Source: Caulobacter sp. X (GTDB lineage: Bacteria > Pseudomonadota > Alphaproteobacteria > Caulobacterales > Caulobacteraceae). Taken from it: DNA of 64,000 nt. The stretch is from positions 2,542,001 to 2,606,000 of the forward strand of contig NZ_PEGF01000001.1 of NCBI RefSeq assembly GCF_002742635.1, given 5' to 3'. Shown here piece by piece: positions 34,307 through 46,329 of this stretch (position 1 is the first letter of the stretch; every line of letters begins with the position of its first letter). Position numbers and translations under genes: made by a program. The notes beneath the pieces were generated by a model, which searched no databases, was not told where the DNA came from, and was given only the letters and a program-made list of their open reading frames with translations.

Positions 34307-35215
34307 CTAGCTAAACAGGATCGAGGATAGCTTCCGTCGCCCTTGTTTGGCGACTTCCGAGGTCGGGCCGGCGGCCTCGAACACGGTCAGCAGCTGTTTG
34401 CGGGCGGCCTCGTCGTTCCAGGCGCGGTCGCGGGCGATGATGGTCAGGAGGTGGTCGGCGGCGGCCTGCAGGCGCCCGGCGCCGGCCAGGGCCTTGGCCA
34501 GTTCGAAGCGGGCCTCGTGGTCGTCGGGATCGGCGGCCAGGCGCTGTTCGAAGGCCGCCGTTTCGGAGGGAGCCTCTTGCGCCAGGGCCAGGGCGGCGCG
34601 GGCGGCGTCGAGGTCGGGATCCTTGGCGTCTGCGGGGGCCATGGCCACGACCTCGGCCGCGCCCTCCAGGTCGCCGCCCATCACATAGGCGCGGGCCATG
34701 CCGCCGAGGGCCTTCACATTGGTCGGGTCGGTCTGCAGGGCCTGGGCGAAGGCCTGGGCCGCGCCGCCGACGTCGCCGATCTCCAGCGATTCCTTGCCGA
34801 GCGCGATCAGCTCGTCGAGCGGGCTCTCGCCGCCGCCGGCCTTGGCGAGCTTCTCGACGAAGGCCTTGACCTGGCTCTCGGGCAGAGCGCCCTGGAAGGC
34901 GTCCACCGGGCGCCCATCGACGAAGGCGTAGACGGTCGGGATCGACTGCACGCGCAGCTGGCCGGCGAAGGCGGGATTGGCGTCGACGTCGATCTTCACG
35001 AGCTTCACCGCGCCGTTCGCCGCGTTGACGACCTTCTCGATCGTCGGGGTCAGCTGGCGGCACGGGCCGCACCACGTCGCCCAGAAGTCGACGATGACCG
35101 GCTGGGTCTTCGACGCTTCGATGACGTCGGCCATGAAGGTGGCGTCCGAGCCATCCTTGATGTGGTCGCTCTTGCCCGAGGCGGGGGCGGCGGGCTTTTC
35201 GCCGATCAGGGACAT
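34307..35215 (-). CDS. Thioredoxin-domain co-chaperone, YbbN-like
   Basis: 302 residues. A thioredoxin domain covers about residues 20-130, with an intact WCGPC (Cys49, Cys52) and the cis-proline region SIPTVYAF. It is followed by a TPR-like helical domain of about 160 residues (ALQTDPTNVKALGGMARAY, AADPDDHEARFELAKAL). E. coli YbbN (CnoX) lacks the first cysteine and acts as a holdase; this protein could keep redox activity. It is cytosolic, and the first gene of the trx-LonN-Trm112 operon. Confidence 0.92.
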   Translation of the reverse strand: MSLIGEKPAAPASGKSDHIKDGSDATFMADVIEASKTQPVIVDFWATWCGPCRQLTPTIEKVVNAANGAVKLVKIDVDANPAFAGQLRVQSIPTVYAFVDGRPVDAFQGALPESQVKAFVEKLAKAGGGESPLDELIALGKESLEIGDVGGAAQAFAQALQTDPTNVKALGGMARAYVMGGDLEGAAEVVAMAPADAKDPDLDAARAALALAQEAPSETAAFEQRLAADPDDHEARFELAKALAGAGRLQAAADHLLTIIARDRAWNDEAARKQLLTVFEAAGPTSEVAKQGRRKLSSILFS

Positions 35216-35316
35216 CGGGTCTCTCGTGTACGGTACGGGGCAGGAAACGCTTTACTCGCCAAGATGGTCCTTGGCGGGCGCGGGCGCAATGATGCGATCG
35301 CTTGACAGGTGGCGGA

Positions 35317-35829
<513 letters not shown>

Positions 35830-35897
35830 CTAGACGGCCTCCACTCGCGAGCGCTAGACCTGATTCCAAGGGGCAGGAAGCCAAGCAAAGGACCGGC

Positions 35898-36644
35898 ATG
35901 GAACTGGAGTGCTATCCCACCGAGAACCGTCCGCCCGAGATCGTGCCGGGCCGGCCGCAGCGCGCCTGGATGGACCGGTTCGCCGAGCGCCACCCCTATC
36001 GCTGCCTGCCGCTGACCATGGCCAACACCACCGGCTGGGACATCCTCTGCCCGGTCGGCTTCTCGATGACCTGGGACGGCGGGGCGCACCAGGAGTGCAT
36101 CAAGTTCCAGCCCGACCACCCCTATCCAGGCTTCCAGGACTTCGTGAAGTCGCACTTCACCCGAGGTGTCGTGACCTTCCACACCGGCTATCTGTTCCGC
36201 ACGCCGCCGGGCTGGTCGGTGATGGCCATGGGGCCGCCCAACCACATCAAGGACGGCATCCAGCCCCTGGCCGGGGTGATCGAGACCGACTGGCTGCCGT
36301 TCCCCTTCACGATGAACTGGATGTTCACCCGCCCGGGCACGGTGCGGTTCGAGAAGGGCGAGACCTTCTGTTTCATCATGCTGATCCAGGACAAGCCGAT
36401 GGAGGCCTTCCAGCCGGTGATCCGCTCGATGAACTCCAATCCGGAGCTCCGCCGCCAATACGACGTCTGGGCCGAGAAGCGCACCGAGTTCAACAACCTG
36501 ATCTTCAAGCGCGACCCCGAGGCCACCAAGGAGGCCTGGCAGCGCTTCTACTTCAAGGGCGAATACCCCGAGGAGATCAAGGCCGAGGCCCCCAGCCACC
36601 ACGTCAACAAGCGTCGCCTGAAGTCCCCCAAGCTGGGCGTCTAG
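35898..36644 (+). CDS. DUF6065 family protein
   Basis: 248 residues, cytosolic, with no signal or membrane segment. It is rich in aromatic residues and has conserved-looking stretches NTTGWDILCP, WDGG, TFHTGYLFRTPPGW and LPFPFTMNWMFTRPG. I recognise the pattern as DUF6065, with no known activity. The ATG at 35898 has AAGGA 6 bases upstream. The ILCP/FEKGE arrangement suggests a beta-sandwich, but I cannot assign a reaction. Neighbours do not indicate a pathway. Confidence 0.8.
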   Translation: MELECYPTENRPPEIVPGRPQRAWMDRFAERHPYRCLPLTMANTTGWDILCPVGFSMTWDGGAHQECIKFQPDHPYPGFQDFVKSHFTRGVVTFHTGYLFRTPPGWSVMAMGPPNHIKDGIQPLAGVIETDWLPFPFTMNWMFTRPGTVRFEKGETFCFIMLIQDKPMEAFQPVIRSMNSNPELRRQYDVWAEKRTEFNNLIFKRDPEATKEAWQRFYFKGEYPEEIKAEAPSHHVNKRRLKSPKLGV

Positions 36645-36750
36645 GCGCCCGCCGCCCCACAGCCGCAACCGTCAAGCGCGGCCGTGACTCCGCTCGCCTT
36701 CCCCCCTAGGGTTCCGTCCGGAGCCTGAGGATGGGCACGGGGGAAATCGA

Positions 36751-39700
36751 ATGGATCGTCGGCTGACGGCGCTGGCCGCCTTGTTGTTGATGTCGGGCTC
36801 GGCCCTGCCGCAGATGGCCCTGTCGCAGACGGCGTCGCCCAGCGCCGCGAGCGCGGCCAAGCCCGACAAGCCCGAGAAGTGGAACGTCAACGCGCCCCAG
36901 GGCGTCGCCACGCGCGAAGTGCGCATCGCGGTCGACAACGGCACCTGGATGAATGTCGACGTCTCGCGCGACGGCAAGATGATCGCCTTCGACCTGCTGG
37001 GCGACATCTATGTCATGCCGATCGCGGGCGGGACGCCGACGCGGATCGCCGAAGGCCTGGCCTACGACCAGCAGCCGCGCTTCTCGCCCGACGGCAAGCG
37101 CATCGCCTTCACCTCGGACCGCGGCGGCGGCGACAACATCTGGGTGATGAACCTCGACGGAAGCGACAAGCGCCAGCTGACCAAGGAGGACTTCCGCCTT
37201 CTGAACCAGCCCAGCTGGAGCCCGGACGGCCGCTTCATCGTGGCCAAGAAGCACTTCACCACCAGTCGCTCGCTGGGCACCGGCGAGGTCTGGGTCTACC
37301 ACGTCTCGGGCGGCGGCGGCGTCCAGCTGGTCAAGCGCGCCAGCGAGGCGCTGCAGAAGGAGCTGGGCGAGCCGATCTACGCGGCCGACGGCAAGAGCGT
37401 CTTCTACACCCGCAACGTCACGCCCGGGCCGATCTTCGAATACGCCCAGGACTCCAACACCACCCTGTTCAACATCGAGCGCTACGACCTGGAGACCGGC
37501 GAGGTGACGACCGCCGTCTCGGGCCTGGGCGGTTCGGTGCGCCCGACGCCGTCGCCGGACGGAAGCAAGATCGCCTTCGTGCGTCGCGAGCGGACCAAGT
37601 CCAAGCTCTATGTGAAGGACCTGGTCTCGGGCGAGGAGCGCAAGATCTACGACGCCCTGGACCAGGACGTGCAGGAGACCTGGGCGGTCACCGGCGTCTA
37701 TCCGAACATGGCCTGGACGCCGGACGGCGCTAGCGTGGTGTTCTGGGCCGGCGGCAAGATCCGGCGCGTCAACGTCGCGGATGGCGCGTCCAGCGTGATC
37801 CCGTTCAAGATCGACGACACCCGCGTGGTGGTCGACGCGACCCATCCGCAGGTCGAGGTCGCTCCCGACCGCTTCGCCACCAAGATGCCGCGCTGGGCCA
37901 GCGTCTCGCCGGACGGCAAGTCGGTGGTGTTCGAGACCCTGGGCAAGCTCTGGATCAAGTCCACGTCGGGCGGCGAGCCGCGCCGGCTGGTCTCGAGCGA
38001 CGAGGCCGAGTTCGAGCTTTACCCGTCGTGGTCGCGCGACGGCCGCACCATCGTCTTCGTCGGCTGGACCGACGCGAGCCTGGGACGCCTGCGCACGGTG
38101 GCGGCCAGCGGCGGCGCGGCCAAGGACGTGATCGCTCAGCCGGGCCACTACGGCGCGCCGCGCTTTTCGCCGGACGGCAAGACCATCGTGTTCGAGCGCC
38201 GGGGCGGCGGGGGCCTGACCTCGCCCCGCTGGTCGCAGGATCCGGGTGTGTACCGCGTGGCGGCCTCTGGCGGCGTTCCGGTGCGGATTTCGCGCGGCGG
38301 CGGCGATCCGCAGTTCGGCGCCTCCAACGACCGCGTGTTCATGCTGATGTCCGAGAAGGACAAGCGGCAGCTGGTCAGCACCGACCTGAACGGCCAGGCC
38401 AAGCGCGTCCACGCCAGCGGCGACATGGTCAACGCCTATCAGGTCTCGCCCGACGGCCGGAACGTCGCCTTCCGCCAGAACTACGAGGCCTTCGTCATGC
38501 CGCTGATGCCCGGGACCCAGGAGGTCGCGGTCGATCAGAAGGGCGGTCCGCTGCCGGTGACGCGGGTCAGCGCCGAGGGCGCGGACTTCATCAACTGGTC
38601 CAAGGACGGCAAGCAGGTCCATTGGAGCATGGGGCCGACCCTGTTCACGGCCGAGACCGACGCGCTCTACGCCAACGCCCCCGCCGCCGACGGCGCGGGC
38701 AAGGACGACGGCAAGTTCAAGCCGGTCAAGACCGGCCTGTCGCTGTCGATGGAGGCGGTCGCCGACAAGCCGACCGGCGTCGTGGCCCTGACCGGCGCGC
38801 GCATCGTCACCATGGCCGACAAGAGCGGCGGGATCATCGACAACGGCGTGATCGTCATCAAGGGCGACCGCATCGTCGCGGTGGGGCCGAAGGCCGGCAC
38901 GCCCGTGCCCGCCGACGCCAAGGTGGTCGACGTCGCGGGCAAGACCATCATCCCCGGCCTCGTCGACGCCCACGCCCACGGGCCGCAGGGCGATGACGAC
39001 CTGGTGCCGCAGCAGAACTGGTCGGCGATGGCCAACCTGGCCATGGGGACGACGACGATCCACGATCCCTCGTCCCGCGCCGCCGAGATCTTCGTCGCCG
39101 CCGAGCTGCAGCGCGCCGGCAAGATCCTGGCGCCCCGCACCTTCTCGACGGGCGAGATCATCTACGGCGCCAAGGCGGCTGGCGTTTATGCCGAGATCAA
39201 TAGCCTGGACGACGCCCTGGCCCATGTCCGCCGGCTGAAGTCGCAAGGCGCCAACAGCGTCAAGAACTACAACCAGCCTCGCCGCGAGCAGCGCCAGATG
39301 GTCGTGGTCGCGGCCCAGAAGGAGGGCATGGAGGTCGTGCCCGAGGGCGGGTCGCTGTACGCCATGGACGTGACCCTGGTCCAGGACGGCAACGCCACCG
39401 TCGAGCACAACCTGCCGGTGGACCGCTTCTACGACGACATCGTCAGCCTGTGGTCGCAGACCAAGACCAACTACACCCCGACCCTGGTCGTGGCCTATGG
39501 CGGTCTGGCGGCCGACCCGTACTGGCGCCAGCACATGGACGTCTGGACCCATCCGCTGCTGTCCAAGCACGCGCCGCCGGCCCTGCTGGCGGCCCGCAAC
39601 GTGCGCCGCCAGGCCGCTCCGGAAGAGGACTATGTCGACGCCGCCACCGCGCGCGAGGCCAAGAAGCTGGCCGATCGCGGCGTCCAGGTCGCGATCGGAG

Positions 39701-40074
39701 CGCACGGCCAGCAGGCGGGTCTTGGCCCGCACTGGGAGCTGTGGTCGTTCGTGCGGGGCGGCTGGAGCCCGGTCGAGGCCCTGGCCGCGGGCACGATCAA
39801 CGCGGCCCGCTCGCTGGGCTACGCCAAGGACGTCGGGTCGCTGGAGGCGGGCAAGCTGGCCGACCTGCTGGTGCTCGACGCCGATCCCACCGTCGACATC
39901 CGCAACAGCGACAAGCTGTTCCGCGTGATGCTGGGCGGCCGGCTCTACGACCCGGCGACCCTGAACGAGACGGTGACGGGCAAGCGCGTCCGCCAGCCGT
40001 ACTGGTGGGAGCGCTCGGGTGAGACCTGGAGCGGCGGCCAAGGCGGCGCTGATCACACCGACGACGTCGGGTAG
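36751..40074 (+). CDS. Exported beta-propeller (PD40/TolB-like) amidohydrolase
   Basis: 1107 residues with a signal peptide (LTALAALLLMSGSALPQMALSQ). Residues about 60-660 hold repeated SPDGKRIAFTSDRGG-type PD40 motifs, a tricorn/TolB-like propeller. Residues about 680-1085 form an amidohydrolase-type TIM barrel with the metal motif His741-Ala-His743 (GLVDAHAHGPQ) and a late LADLLVLDADPTVDIR block. Homologues are imidazolonepropionase-like or prolidase-like secreted hydrolases, and the propeller may gate peptide substrates. The exact substrate is unknown. The ATG has GGGGGA 6 bases upstream. Confidence 0.9.
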   Translation: MDRRLTALAALLLMSGSALPQMALSQTASPSAASAAKPDKPEKWNVNAPQGVATREVRIAVDNGTWMNVDVSRDGKMIAFDLLGDIYVMPIAGGTPTRIAEGLAYDQQPRFSPDGKRIAFTSDRGGGDNIWVMNLDGSDKRQLTKEDFRLLNQPSWSPDGRFIVAKKHFTTSRSLGTGEVWVYHVSGGGGVQLVKRASEALQKELGEPIYAADGKSVFYTRNVTPGPIFEYAQDSNTTLFNIERYDLETGEVTTAVSGLGGSVRPTPSPDGSKIAFVRRERTKSKLYVKDLVSGEERKIYDALDQDVQETWAVTGVYPNMAWTPDGASVVFWAGGKIRRVNVADGASSVIPFKIDDTRVVVDATHPQVEVAPDRFATKMPRWASVSPDGKSVVFETLGKLWIKSTSGGEPRRLVSSDEAEFELYPSWSRDGRTIVFVGWTDASLGRLRTVAASGGAAKDVIAQPGHYGAPRFSPDGKTIVFERRGGGGLTSPRWSQDPGVYRVAASGGVPVRISRGGGDPQFGASNDRVFMLMSEKDKRQLVSTDLNGQAKRVHASGDMVNAYQVSPDGRNVAFRQNYEAFVMPLMPGTQEVAVDQKGGPLPVTRVSAEGADFINWSKDGKQVHWSMGPTLFTAETDALYANAPAADGAGKDDGKFKPVKTGLSLSMEAVADKPTGVVALTGARIVTMADKSGGIIDNGVIVIKGDRIVAVGPKAGTPVPADAKVVDVAGKTIIPGLVDAHAHGPQGDDDLVPQQNWSAMANLAMGTTTIHDPSSRAAEIFVAAELQRAGKILAPRTFSTGEIIYGAKAAGVYAEINSLDDALAHVRRLKSQGANSVKNYNQPRREQRQMVVVAAQKEGMEVVPEGGSLYAMDVTLVQDGNATVEHNLPVDRFYDDIVSLWSQTKTNYTPTLVVAYGGLAADPYWRQHMDVWTHPLLSKHAPPALLAARNVRRQAAPEEDYVDAATAREAKKLADRGVQVAIGAHGQQAGLGPHWELWSFVRGGWSPVEALAAGTINAARSLGYAKDVGSLEAGKLADLLVLDADPTVDIRNSDKLFRVMLGGRLYDPATLNETVTGKRVRQPYWWERSGETWSGGQGGADHTDDVG

Positions 40075-40098
40075 GTCGGACTTTTAGACCCCTAAACC

Positions 40099-40207
40099 GT
40101 GTCATCCCGGCCGAAGCGTAGCGGAGCGCCGGGACCGAGGGGCCGCGCGCTCGGCGTTCACGCGCCCTGGGTCCCGGATAAGTCCTGCGGGCTTTCCGGG
40201 ATGACAC
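40099..40207. repeat. REP-like palindromic element (GTGTCATCCCGG type)
   Basis: 12-bp arms GTGTCATCCCGG (40099-40110) and CCGGGATGACAC (40196-40207) enclose a GC-rich core with a second nested pair (CGCCGGGACCGA / GGGTCCCGG). It lies between the convergent amidohydrolase and glmM genes, a position shared with the composite repeats. Confidence 0.8.
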
Positions 40208-40247
40208 CAGTTTGTGGACCGAAAGATGGTTAGGTCGATTGAGGCCT

Positions 40248-41594
40248 CTAAGCCGCCTTCACGGCGCCGGCGATCGACTTGACCACCTTCTTGACCAGGG
40301 CCGGGTCGTCGCCCTCGGCCATGATGCGGATCAGGGGCTCGGTGCCCGAGGCGCGGACCACGATCCGGCCCGAGCCGTTCAGCTGGGCCTCGCCGTCGGC
40401 GATGGCTTCCTTCACCGTCTTGGCCTCCAGCGGCTTGCCGCCGGCGAAGCGGACGTTTTCCAGCAGTTGCGGCACCGGCTCGAACTGGCGGCTGAGCGCG
40501 CTCATCGGCTGGCCGCTCTCGACCATCACCGCCAGCACCTGCAGGGCGGCGATCAGGCCGTCGCCCGTGGTCGAGAAGTCCGACAGGATCAGGTGGCCCG
40601 ACTGCTCGCCGCCGACATTGAAGCCGCCCTCGCGCATGCGCTGCATGACATAACGGTCGCCCACGGCGGTGCGCTCCAAGGACATGCCCTGGGCGTTCAG
40701 ATGGCGCTCGAGGCCGAGGTTCGACATGACGGTGGCGACGACGCCGCCGCCCTTCAGCGCGCCGGCCTTGGCGAAGGCGCCGGCGATGATCGCCATGATC
40801 TGGTCGCCGTCGACGACGACGCCCTTCTCGTCGCAGATCACCAGGCGGTCGGCGTCGCCGTCCAGGGCGATGCCGATGTCGGCGCGGTACTCGCGAACCA
40901 TCTTGGCCATGGCCTCGGGATGGGTCGAGCCGCACTCCTCGTTGATGTTGGTGCCGTCGGGGCTCACGCCCAGCGAGATCACCTCGGCGCCCAGCTCATA
41001 AAGGGCGGTCGGAGCGACCTTGTACGCGGCGCCGTTGGCGCAATCGATGACGATCCGCAGGCCCGACAGGTTGCGATGGCGCGGGAAGGTCGCCTTGACG
41101 ATCTCGACATAGCGCGCCTGGGCGTCGTCGATCCGCTTGACCCGGCCCAGCTCGCGCGGCGCGGCGAGGCCCTCCTGCAGGCCCTCGTCCATCAGGGCCT
41201 CGATCTTCAGCTCCTGCTCGTCCGACAGCTTGTAACCGTCGGGGCCGAACAGCTTGATGCCGTTGTCGGCGAAGTTGTTGTGGCTGGCCGAGATCATGAC
41301 GCCCAGGTCGGCGCGCATCGAGCGCGTCATCATCGCCACGGCCGGCGTGGGGAGCGGGCCGAACAGGCGCACGTCCAGGCCCACGCTGGTCAGGCCCGCC
41401 ACCAGGGCGGGCTCGATCATGTAGCCCGACAGGCGGGTGTCCTTGCCGATCACCACCAGGTGGCGGCGCTCGTCCTGCGAGCGGAACAGCTTGCCGGCCG
41501 CCAGGCCGACGCGCAGGGCCACCTCGGCCGTCATCGGATGCTTGTTGGCCTGGCCGCGGATGCCGTCGGTGCCGAAATAGGCGCGCTTGCTCAT
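40248..41594 (-). CDS. glmM: Phosphoglucosamine mutase
   Basis: 448 residues. Converts glucosamine 6-phosphate to glucosamine 1-phosphate for UDP-GlcNAc. The phosphoserine is Ser104 in [12 protein letters not shown], metal-binding DGDADR lies near residue 245, and the C-terminal phosphate loop is [15 protein letters not shown] start at ATG 41594 ([14 protein letters not shown]), not the frame that continues 22 codons upstream, because the family begins with this motif. It diverges from glmS, which makes its substrate. Confidence 0.96.
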   Translation of the reverse strand: MSKRAYFGTDGIRGQANKHPMTAEVALRVGLAAGKLFRSQDERRHLVVIGKDTRLSGYMIEPALVAGLTSVGLDVRLFGPLPTPAVAMMTRSMRADLGVMISASHNNFADNGIKLFGPDGYKLSDEQELKIEALMDEGLQEGLAAPRELGRVKRIDDAQARYVEIVKATFPRHRNLSGLRIVIDCANGAAYKVAPTALYELGAEVISLGVSPDGTNINEECGSTHPEAMAKMVREYRADIGIALDGDADRLVICDEKGVVVDGDQIMAIIAGAFAKAGALKGGGVVATVMSNLGLERHLNAQGMSLERTAVGDRYVMQRMREGGFNVGGEQSGHLILSDFSTTGDGLIAALQVLAVMVESGQPMSALSRQFEPVPQLLENVRFAGGKPLEAKTVKEAIADGEAQLNGSGRIVVRASGTEPLIRIMAEGDDPALVKKVVKSIAGAVKAA

Positions 41595-41760
41595 GTGATT
41601 TCGTCGTCTCTTGGCGAGCGTACAGTCGTTAGGTCGCTCATTGCCCCAATTCTGAGCCATTCAGAAGGGATTGGCTTGCTGAAATTCGGCTCGCGAAACG
41701 ATCCGAAATGCAGATTTATCAGAGCGACTTCCGGACGAGTGCTAAACGCGGCGTCGCAAA

Positions 41761-41772
41761 GCGAGCGCTCGC
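41761..41772. promoter_or_regulatory. 12-bp perfect palindrome in the glmM-glmS divergent region
   Basis: GCGAGCGCTCGC is a perfect palindrome 39 bases before the glmS start, in the 217-base region between divergent glmM and glmS. It may be an operator or just a chance GC-rich palindrome. No glmS ribozyme-like structure is seen. Confidence 0.3.
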
Positions 41773-41811
41773 GCACGATCCGGTGACGCGTTCTACAAGG
41801 GATCATGGCCC

Positions 41812-43632
<1,821 letters not shown>

Positions 43633-43633
43633 C

Positions 43634-45034
43634 CTAACCGTTCAGGACGGAGTGCTTGCGCGAGTAGCCGAAATAGATCGCGCAGGCGCCCGCCACCCAG
43701 ACGGCGAACAGCGCCCAGGTATCCAGCGGCAGGCCGATGATCAGGTAGGCGCAGAAGGCTACGCTCGCGATCGGCAGCGCCGGATAGAGCGGAACCCGAT
43801 AGCCGCGCGGCAGGTCCGGCTGGATGCGCCTCAGGATGATCACGCCCAGCGAGACGATGGCGAAGGCGATCAGCGTGCCCATGCTGGTCAGGTTCACCAG
43901 CACATCCAACGGCACGAAGGCCGCCAGCACGGCGATGAAGGCCGCGACGATATAGGTGTTGAGGTCCGGGCTGCGGGTCCTGGGGTGCAGGCGCTGGAAG
44001 ACCTTGGGCAGCAGGCCGTCGCGGCTCATGGCGTAGAGGATCCGCGTCTGGCCGTACATGACGACCAGGGTGATCGAGAAGATCGACACGATCGCACCGA
44101 CGCACAGCACCAGCGAGGTCCAGGCCTGGCCGGTCAGGTTCCTCAGGATCACGGCGAGGCCGGCCTCCTGGCCCTTGAAGGCGGTCCAGGGCTGGGCCCC
44201 GACGGCGGCCAGGGCGACCAGGATGTAGATGGCCGTGACGATCAGCAGCGACAGCACGATGCCCAGGGGCAGGGTGCGGCGCGGGTCCTTGACCTCTTCG
44301 CCCGCCGTCGAGACCGCGTCGATGCCGATATATGAGAAGAAGATCGACGAAGCCGCCGCGCCGACGCCCGCCACGCCCATTGGCATGAACGGCGTCAGGT
44401 TGCGGGCATGGAAGCCGCTGAAGGCGATCACGACGAAGAACAGCAGCACCAGCAGCTTCAGCACCACCAGCACGGCGTTGGCCGTCGCCGACTCCTTCAC
44501 GCCGCGCAGCAACAGCACCATGCAGGCGCCGACCAGCACCACGGCGGGCAGGTTGAAAACCCCGCCGGCGCCCGGGGGCTTGGCGATGGCGTCGGGCAGC
44601 CGCCAGCCGGCCAGGTCGACCAGCATCTCGTTCAGATACTGCCCCCAGCCCACGGCGATGGCCGAGGCCGAGACGGCGTATTCCAGCAAAAGGCACGCGC
44701 CGACGATGAAGGCCACGAACTCGCCCAGCGTCGCATAGGCATACGAGTAGGACGAACCCGACACGGGAATGGTCGAGGCCAGTTCGGCGTAGCAAAGCGC
44801 CGTCAGGGCCGCGGTGATCCCGGCCAGCACGAACGACAGGATCACGGCCGGACCGGCGGCGGGCACGGCGGTGGTCAGGGCCACGAAGATGCCGGTGCCG
44901 ATCGTGGCCCCGACGCCCAGCATGGTCAGCTGGAAGAGGCCGATCGAGCGGTGCAGGCTCTCGGGCGGATGCTCGCCCTCGATCTGGGCGACGGGCTTGC
45001 GGCGCAGAAGGTCGGCCGCGCGGAACGGGGCCAT
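43634..45034 (-). CDS. APC-family amino acid permease, CAT/YfnA type
   Basis: 466 residues with about 12 hydrophobic helices. The signature LGVGATIGTGIFVALTTAVP is the unwound first helix that binds the substrate amine and carboxylate, and YAELASTIPVSGSSYSYAYATLGEF is typical of the cationic amino acid transporter subgroup (excerpt AELASTIPVSGSSYSYAY). An N-terminal RRKP basic segment precedes it. Inner membrane; likely substrates are amino acids, with no finer prediction. The ATG at 45034 follows a 55-base gap from the CFA-type gene upstream on the same side. Confidence 0.92.
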   Translation of the reverse strand: MAPFRAADLLRRKPVAQIEGEHPPESLHRSIGLFQLTMLGVGATIGTGIFVALTTAVPAAGPAVILSFVLAGITAALTALCYAELASTIPVSGSSYSYAYATLGEFVAFIVGACLLLEYAVSASAIAVGWGQYLNEMLVDLAGWRLPDAIAKPPGAGGVFNLPAVVLVGACMVLLLRGVKESATANAVLVVLKLLVLLFFVVIAFSGFHARNLTPFMPMGVAGVGAAASSIFFSYIGIDAVSTAGEEVKDPRRTLPLGIVLSLLIVTAIYILVALAAVGAQPWTAFKGQEAGLAVILRNLTGQAWTSLVLCVGAIVSIFSITLVVMYGQTRILYAMSRDGLLPKVFQRLHPRTRSPDLNTYIVAAFIAVLAAFVPLDVLVNLTSMGTLIAFAIVSLGVIILRRIQPDLPRGYRVPLYPALPIASVAFCAYLIIGLPLDTWALFAVWVAGACAIYFGYSRKHSVLNG

Positions 45035-45089
45035 GGCGGCTCCTTCACGGAAAATCAGGCGGCGCCTATGAACGCCGCCGTCGCCGCCG

Positions 45090-46271
45090 TCAATCGCGCG
45101 CCGTCAGCAAATAGTCCCGGGTCAGCGGAACGGCGTCGCGCTTCTTGGCCAGCTGGATCTGGAAGACCATGTGGCCGCCGTGCCGGAATCCCAGCTCCGC
45201 GCCCGCCAGGTAGAACTCCCACATCCGCCGGAACCGTTCGTCGAACATCCGCGGGATGTCCGGATCGGCCAGGAACCGCTCGCGCCAGATCCGGCAGGTC
45301 TCGGCATAGTGCAGCCGCAGGATCTCGATGTCGGTGATCCACAGGCCCGCCTTCTCGATCGCCGCGACGATCTCCGACAGGCCGGGAATATAGCCGCCCG
45401 GGAAGATGTATTTCTGGGTGAAGGCGTTGGTCGCGCCGGGGCCGTGCATCTTGCCGATCGAATGGACCACGGCCACGCCGTCCTCGTCCAGCAGGCGGGC
45501 GATGGTGTCGAAATAGGTCTGGAAGTTCGGCGCGCCGACGTGCTCGAGCATACCGACCGAGACGATGCGGTCGAAGGGCTCGTTGAGGTCGCGATAGTCG
45601 GTCAGGCGGAAATCGATCCGGTCGGCCAGGCCGGCCTTTTCGGCGCGCTCTCTCGCCAGCGCCAGCTGCTCGGTCGACAGGGTCACCCCGGTCATCCGCG
45701 CGCCGAAGTCCTTGGCCAGCGTCATGGAGAGGCCGCCCCAGCCCGAGCCGATGTCCAGCGTCTTCATGCCGGGCTTGATCAGCAGCTTGCGGCCGATCAG
45801 CGCCTTCTTGGCGGCCTGGGCCTCCTCCAGCGTCATGTCCGGACGCTCGAAATAGGCGCAAGAATACTGCATGTCGGCGTCCAGGAATCGCCGGTAGAGG
45901 TCGTTCGACAGGTCGTAGTGGTGGGCGACATTGCGACGCGAGGCGACGCGATCATTGACCTGCTGGATGCGCCGCTTCAGCGCCTTGCGAAACCGCGTCA
46001 GCGCCGAGCCGCGCTTGGGCTTTCGCCCGCCGCTCTCGCCGACGATGGTCAGCAGGTCGGCGATCGTCCCCCGCTCGAAGACGACGTCGCCCTCCATATA
46101 GCCTTCGCCAAGGCCCAGGCTGGGATTGGCCAGGCGTCGCAGGCCGCGATTGTTGATCCGGATCACGACGGGCGGGCCCGAGCCGTCGCCCGCCTTCACG
46201 ACGCGGCCTCCGGGCAGATGCGCCGTGAGGTCGCCGGTCTTGATCATCTTGGCGAGAAGAGCTTCGATCAT
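45090..46271 (-). CDS. Cyclopropane-fatty-acyl-phospholipid synthase family methyltransferase
   Basis: 393 residues, close to E. coli Cfa (382). An N-terminal lipid-binding region (about 1-110) is followed by a SAM-binding fold with LDIGSGWGG at 172-180. The conserved blocks HHYDLSNDLYRRFLD and MQYSCAYF precede it. It adds a methylene group from SAM to unsaturated acyl chains of membrane phospholipids. The ATG at 46271 lies 58 bases from the divergent TrmO-like gene. Other methyltransferase chemistry on lipids cannot be excluded. Confidence 0.9.
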   Translation of the reverse strand: MIEALLAKMIKTGDLTAHLPGGRVVKAGDGSGPPVVIRINNRGLRRLANPSLGLGEGYMEGDVVFERGTIADLLTIVGESGGRKPKRGSALTRFRKALKRRIQQVNDRVASRRNVAHHYDLSNDLYRRFLDADMQYSCAYFERPDMTLEEAQAAKKALIGRKLLIKPGMKTLDIGSGWGGLSMTLAKDFGARMTGVTLSTEQLALARERAEKAGLADRIDFRLTDYRDLNEPFDRIVSVGMLEHVGAPNFQTYFDTIARLLDEDGVAVVHSIGKMHGPGATNAFTQKYIFPGGYIPGLSEIVAAIEKAGLWITDIEILRLHYAETCRIWRERFLADPDIPRMFDERFRRMWEFYLAGAELGFRHGGHMVFQIQLAKKRDAVPLTRDYLLTARD

Positions 46272-46329
46272 CCGACCAACTTAGGCGGTCCTGGCCCCGC
46301 GACAACCTGTCGCACACGGAGGAAGGCGT

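Noticed and set aside
36706..40056. 1116-codon open frame on the minus strand opposite the beta-propeller amidohydrolase
   Set aside because: The plus-strand protein has a signal peptide, PD40 repeats and metal ligands. The minus frame is GC-driven antisense with no recognisable domain.
41595..41811. Possible glmS ribozyme upstream of glmS
   Set aside because: No matching pseudoknot core or cleavage-site context was seen. The ribozyme is characteristic of Gram-positive bacteria.
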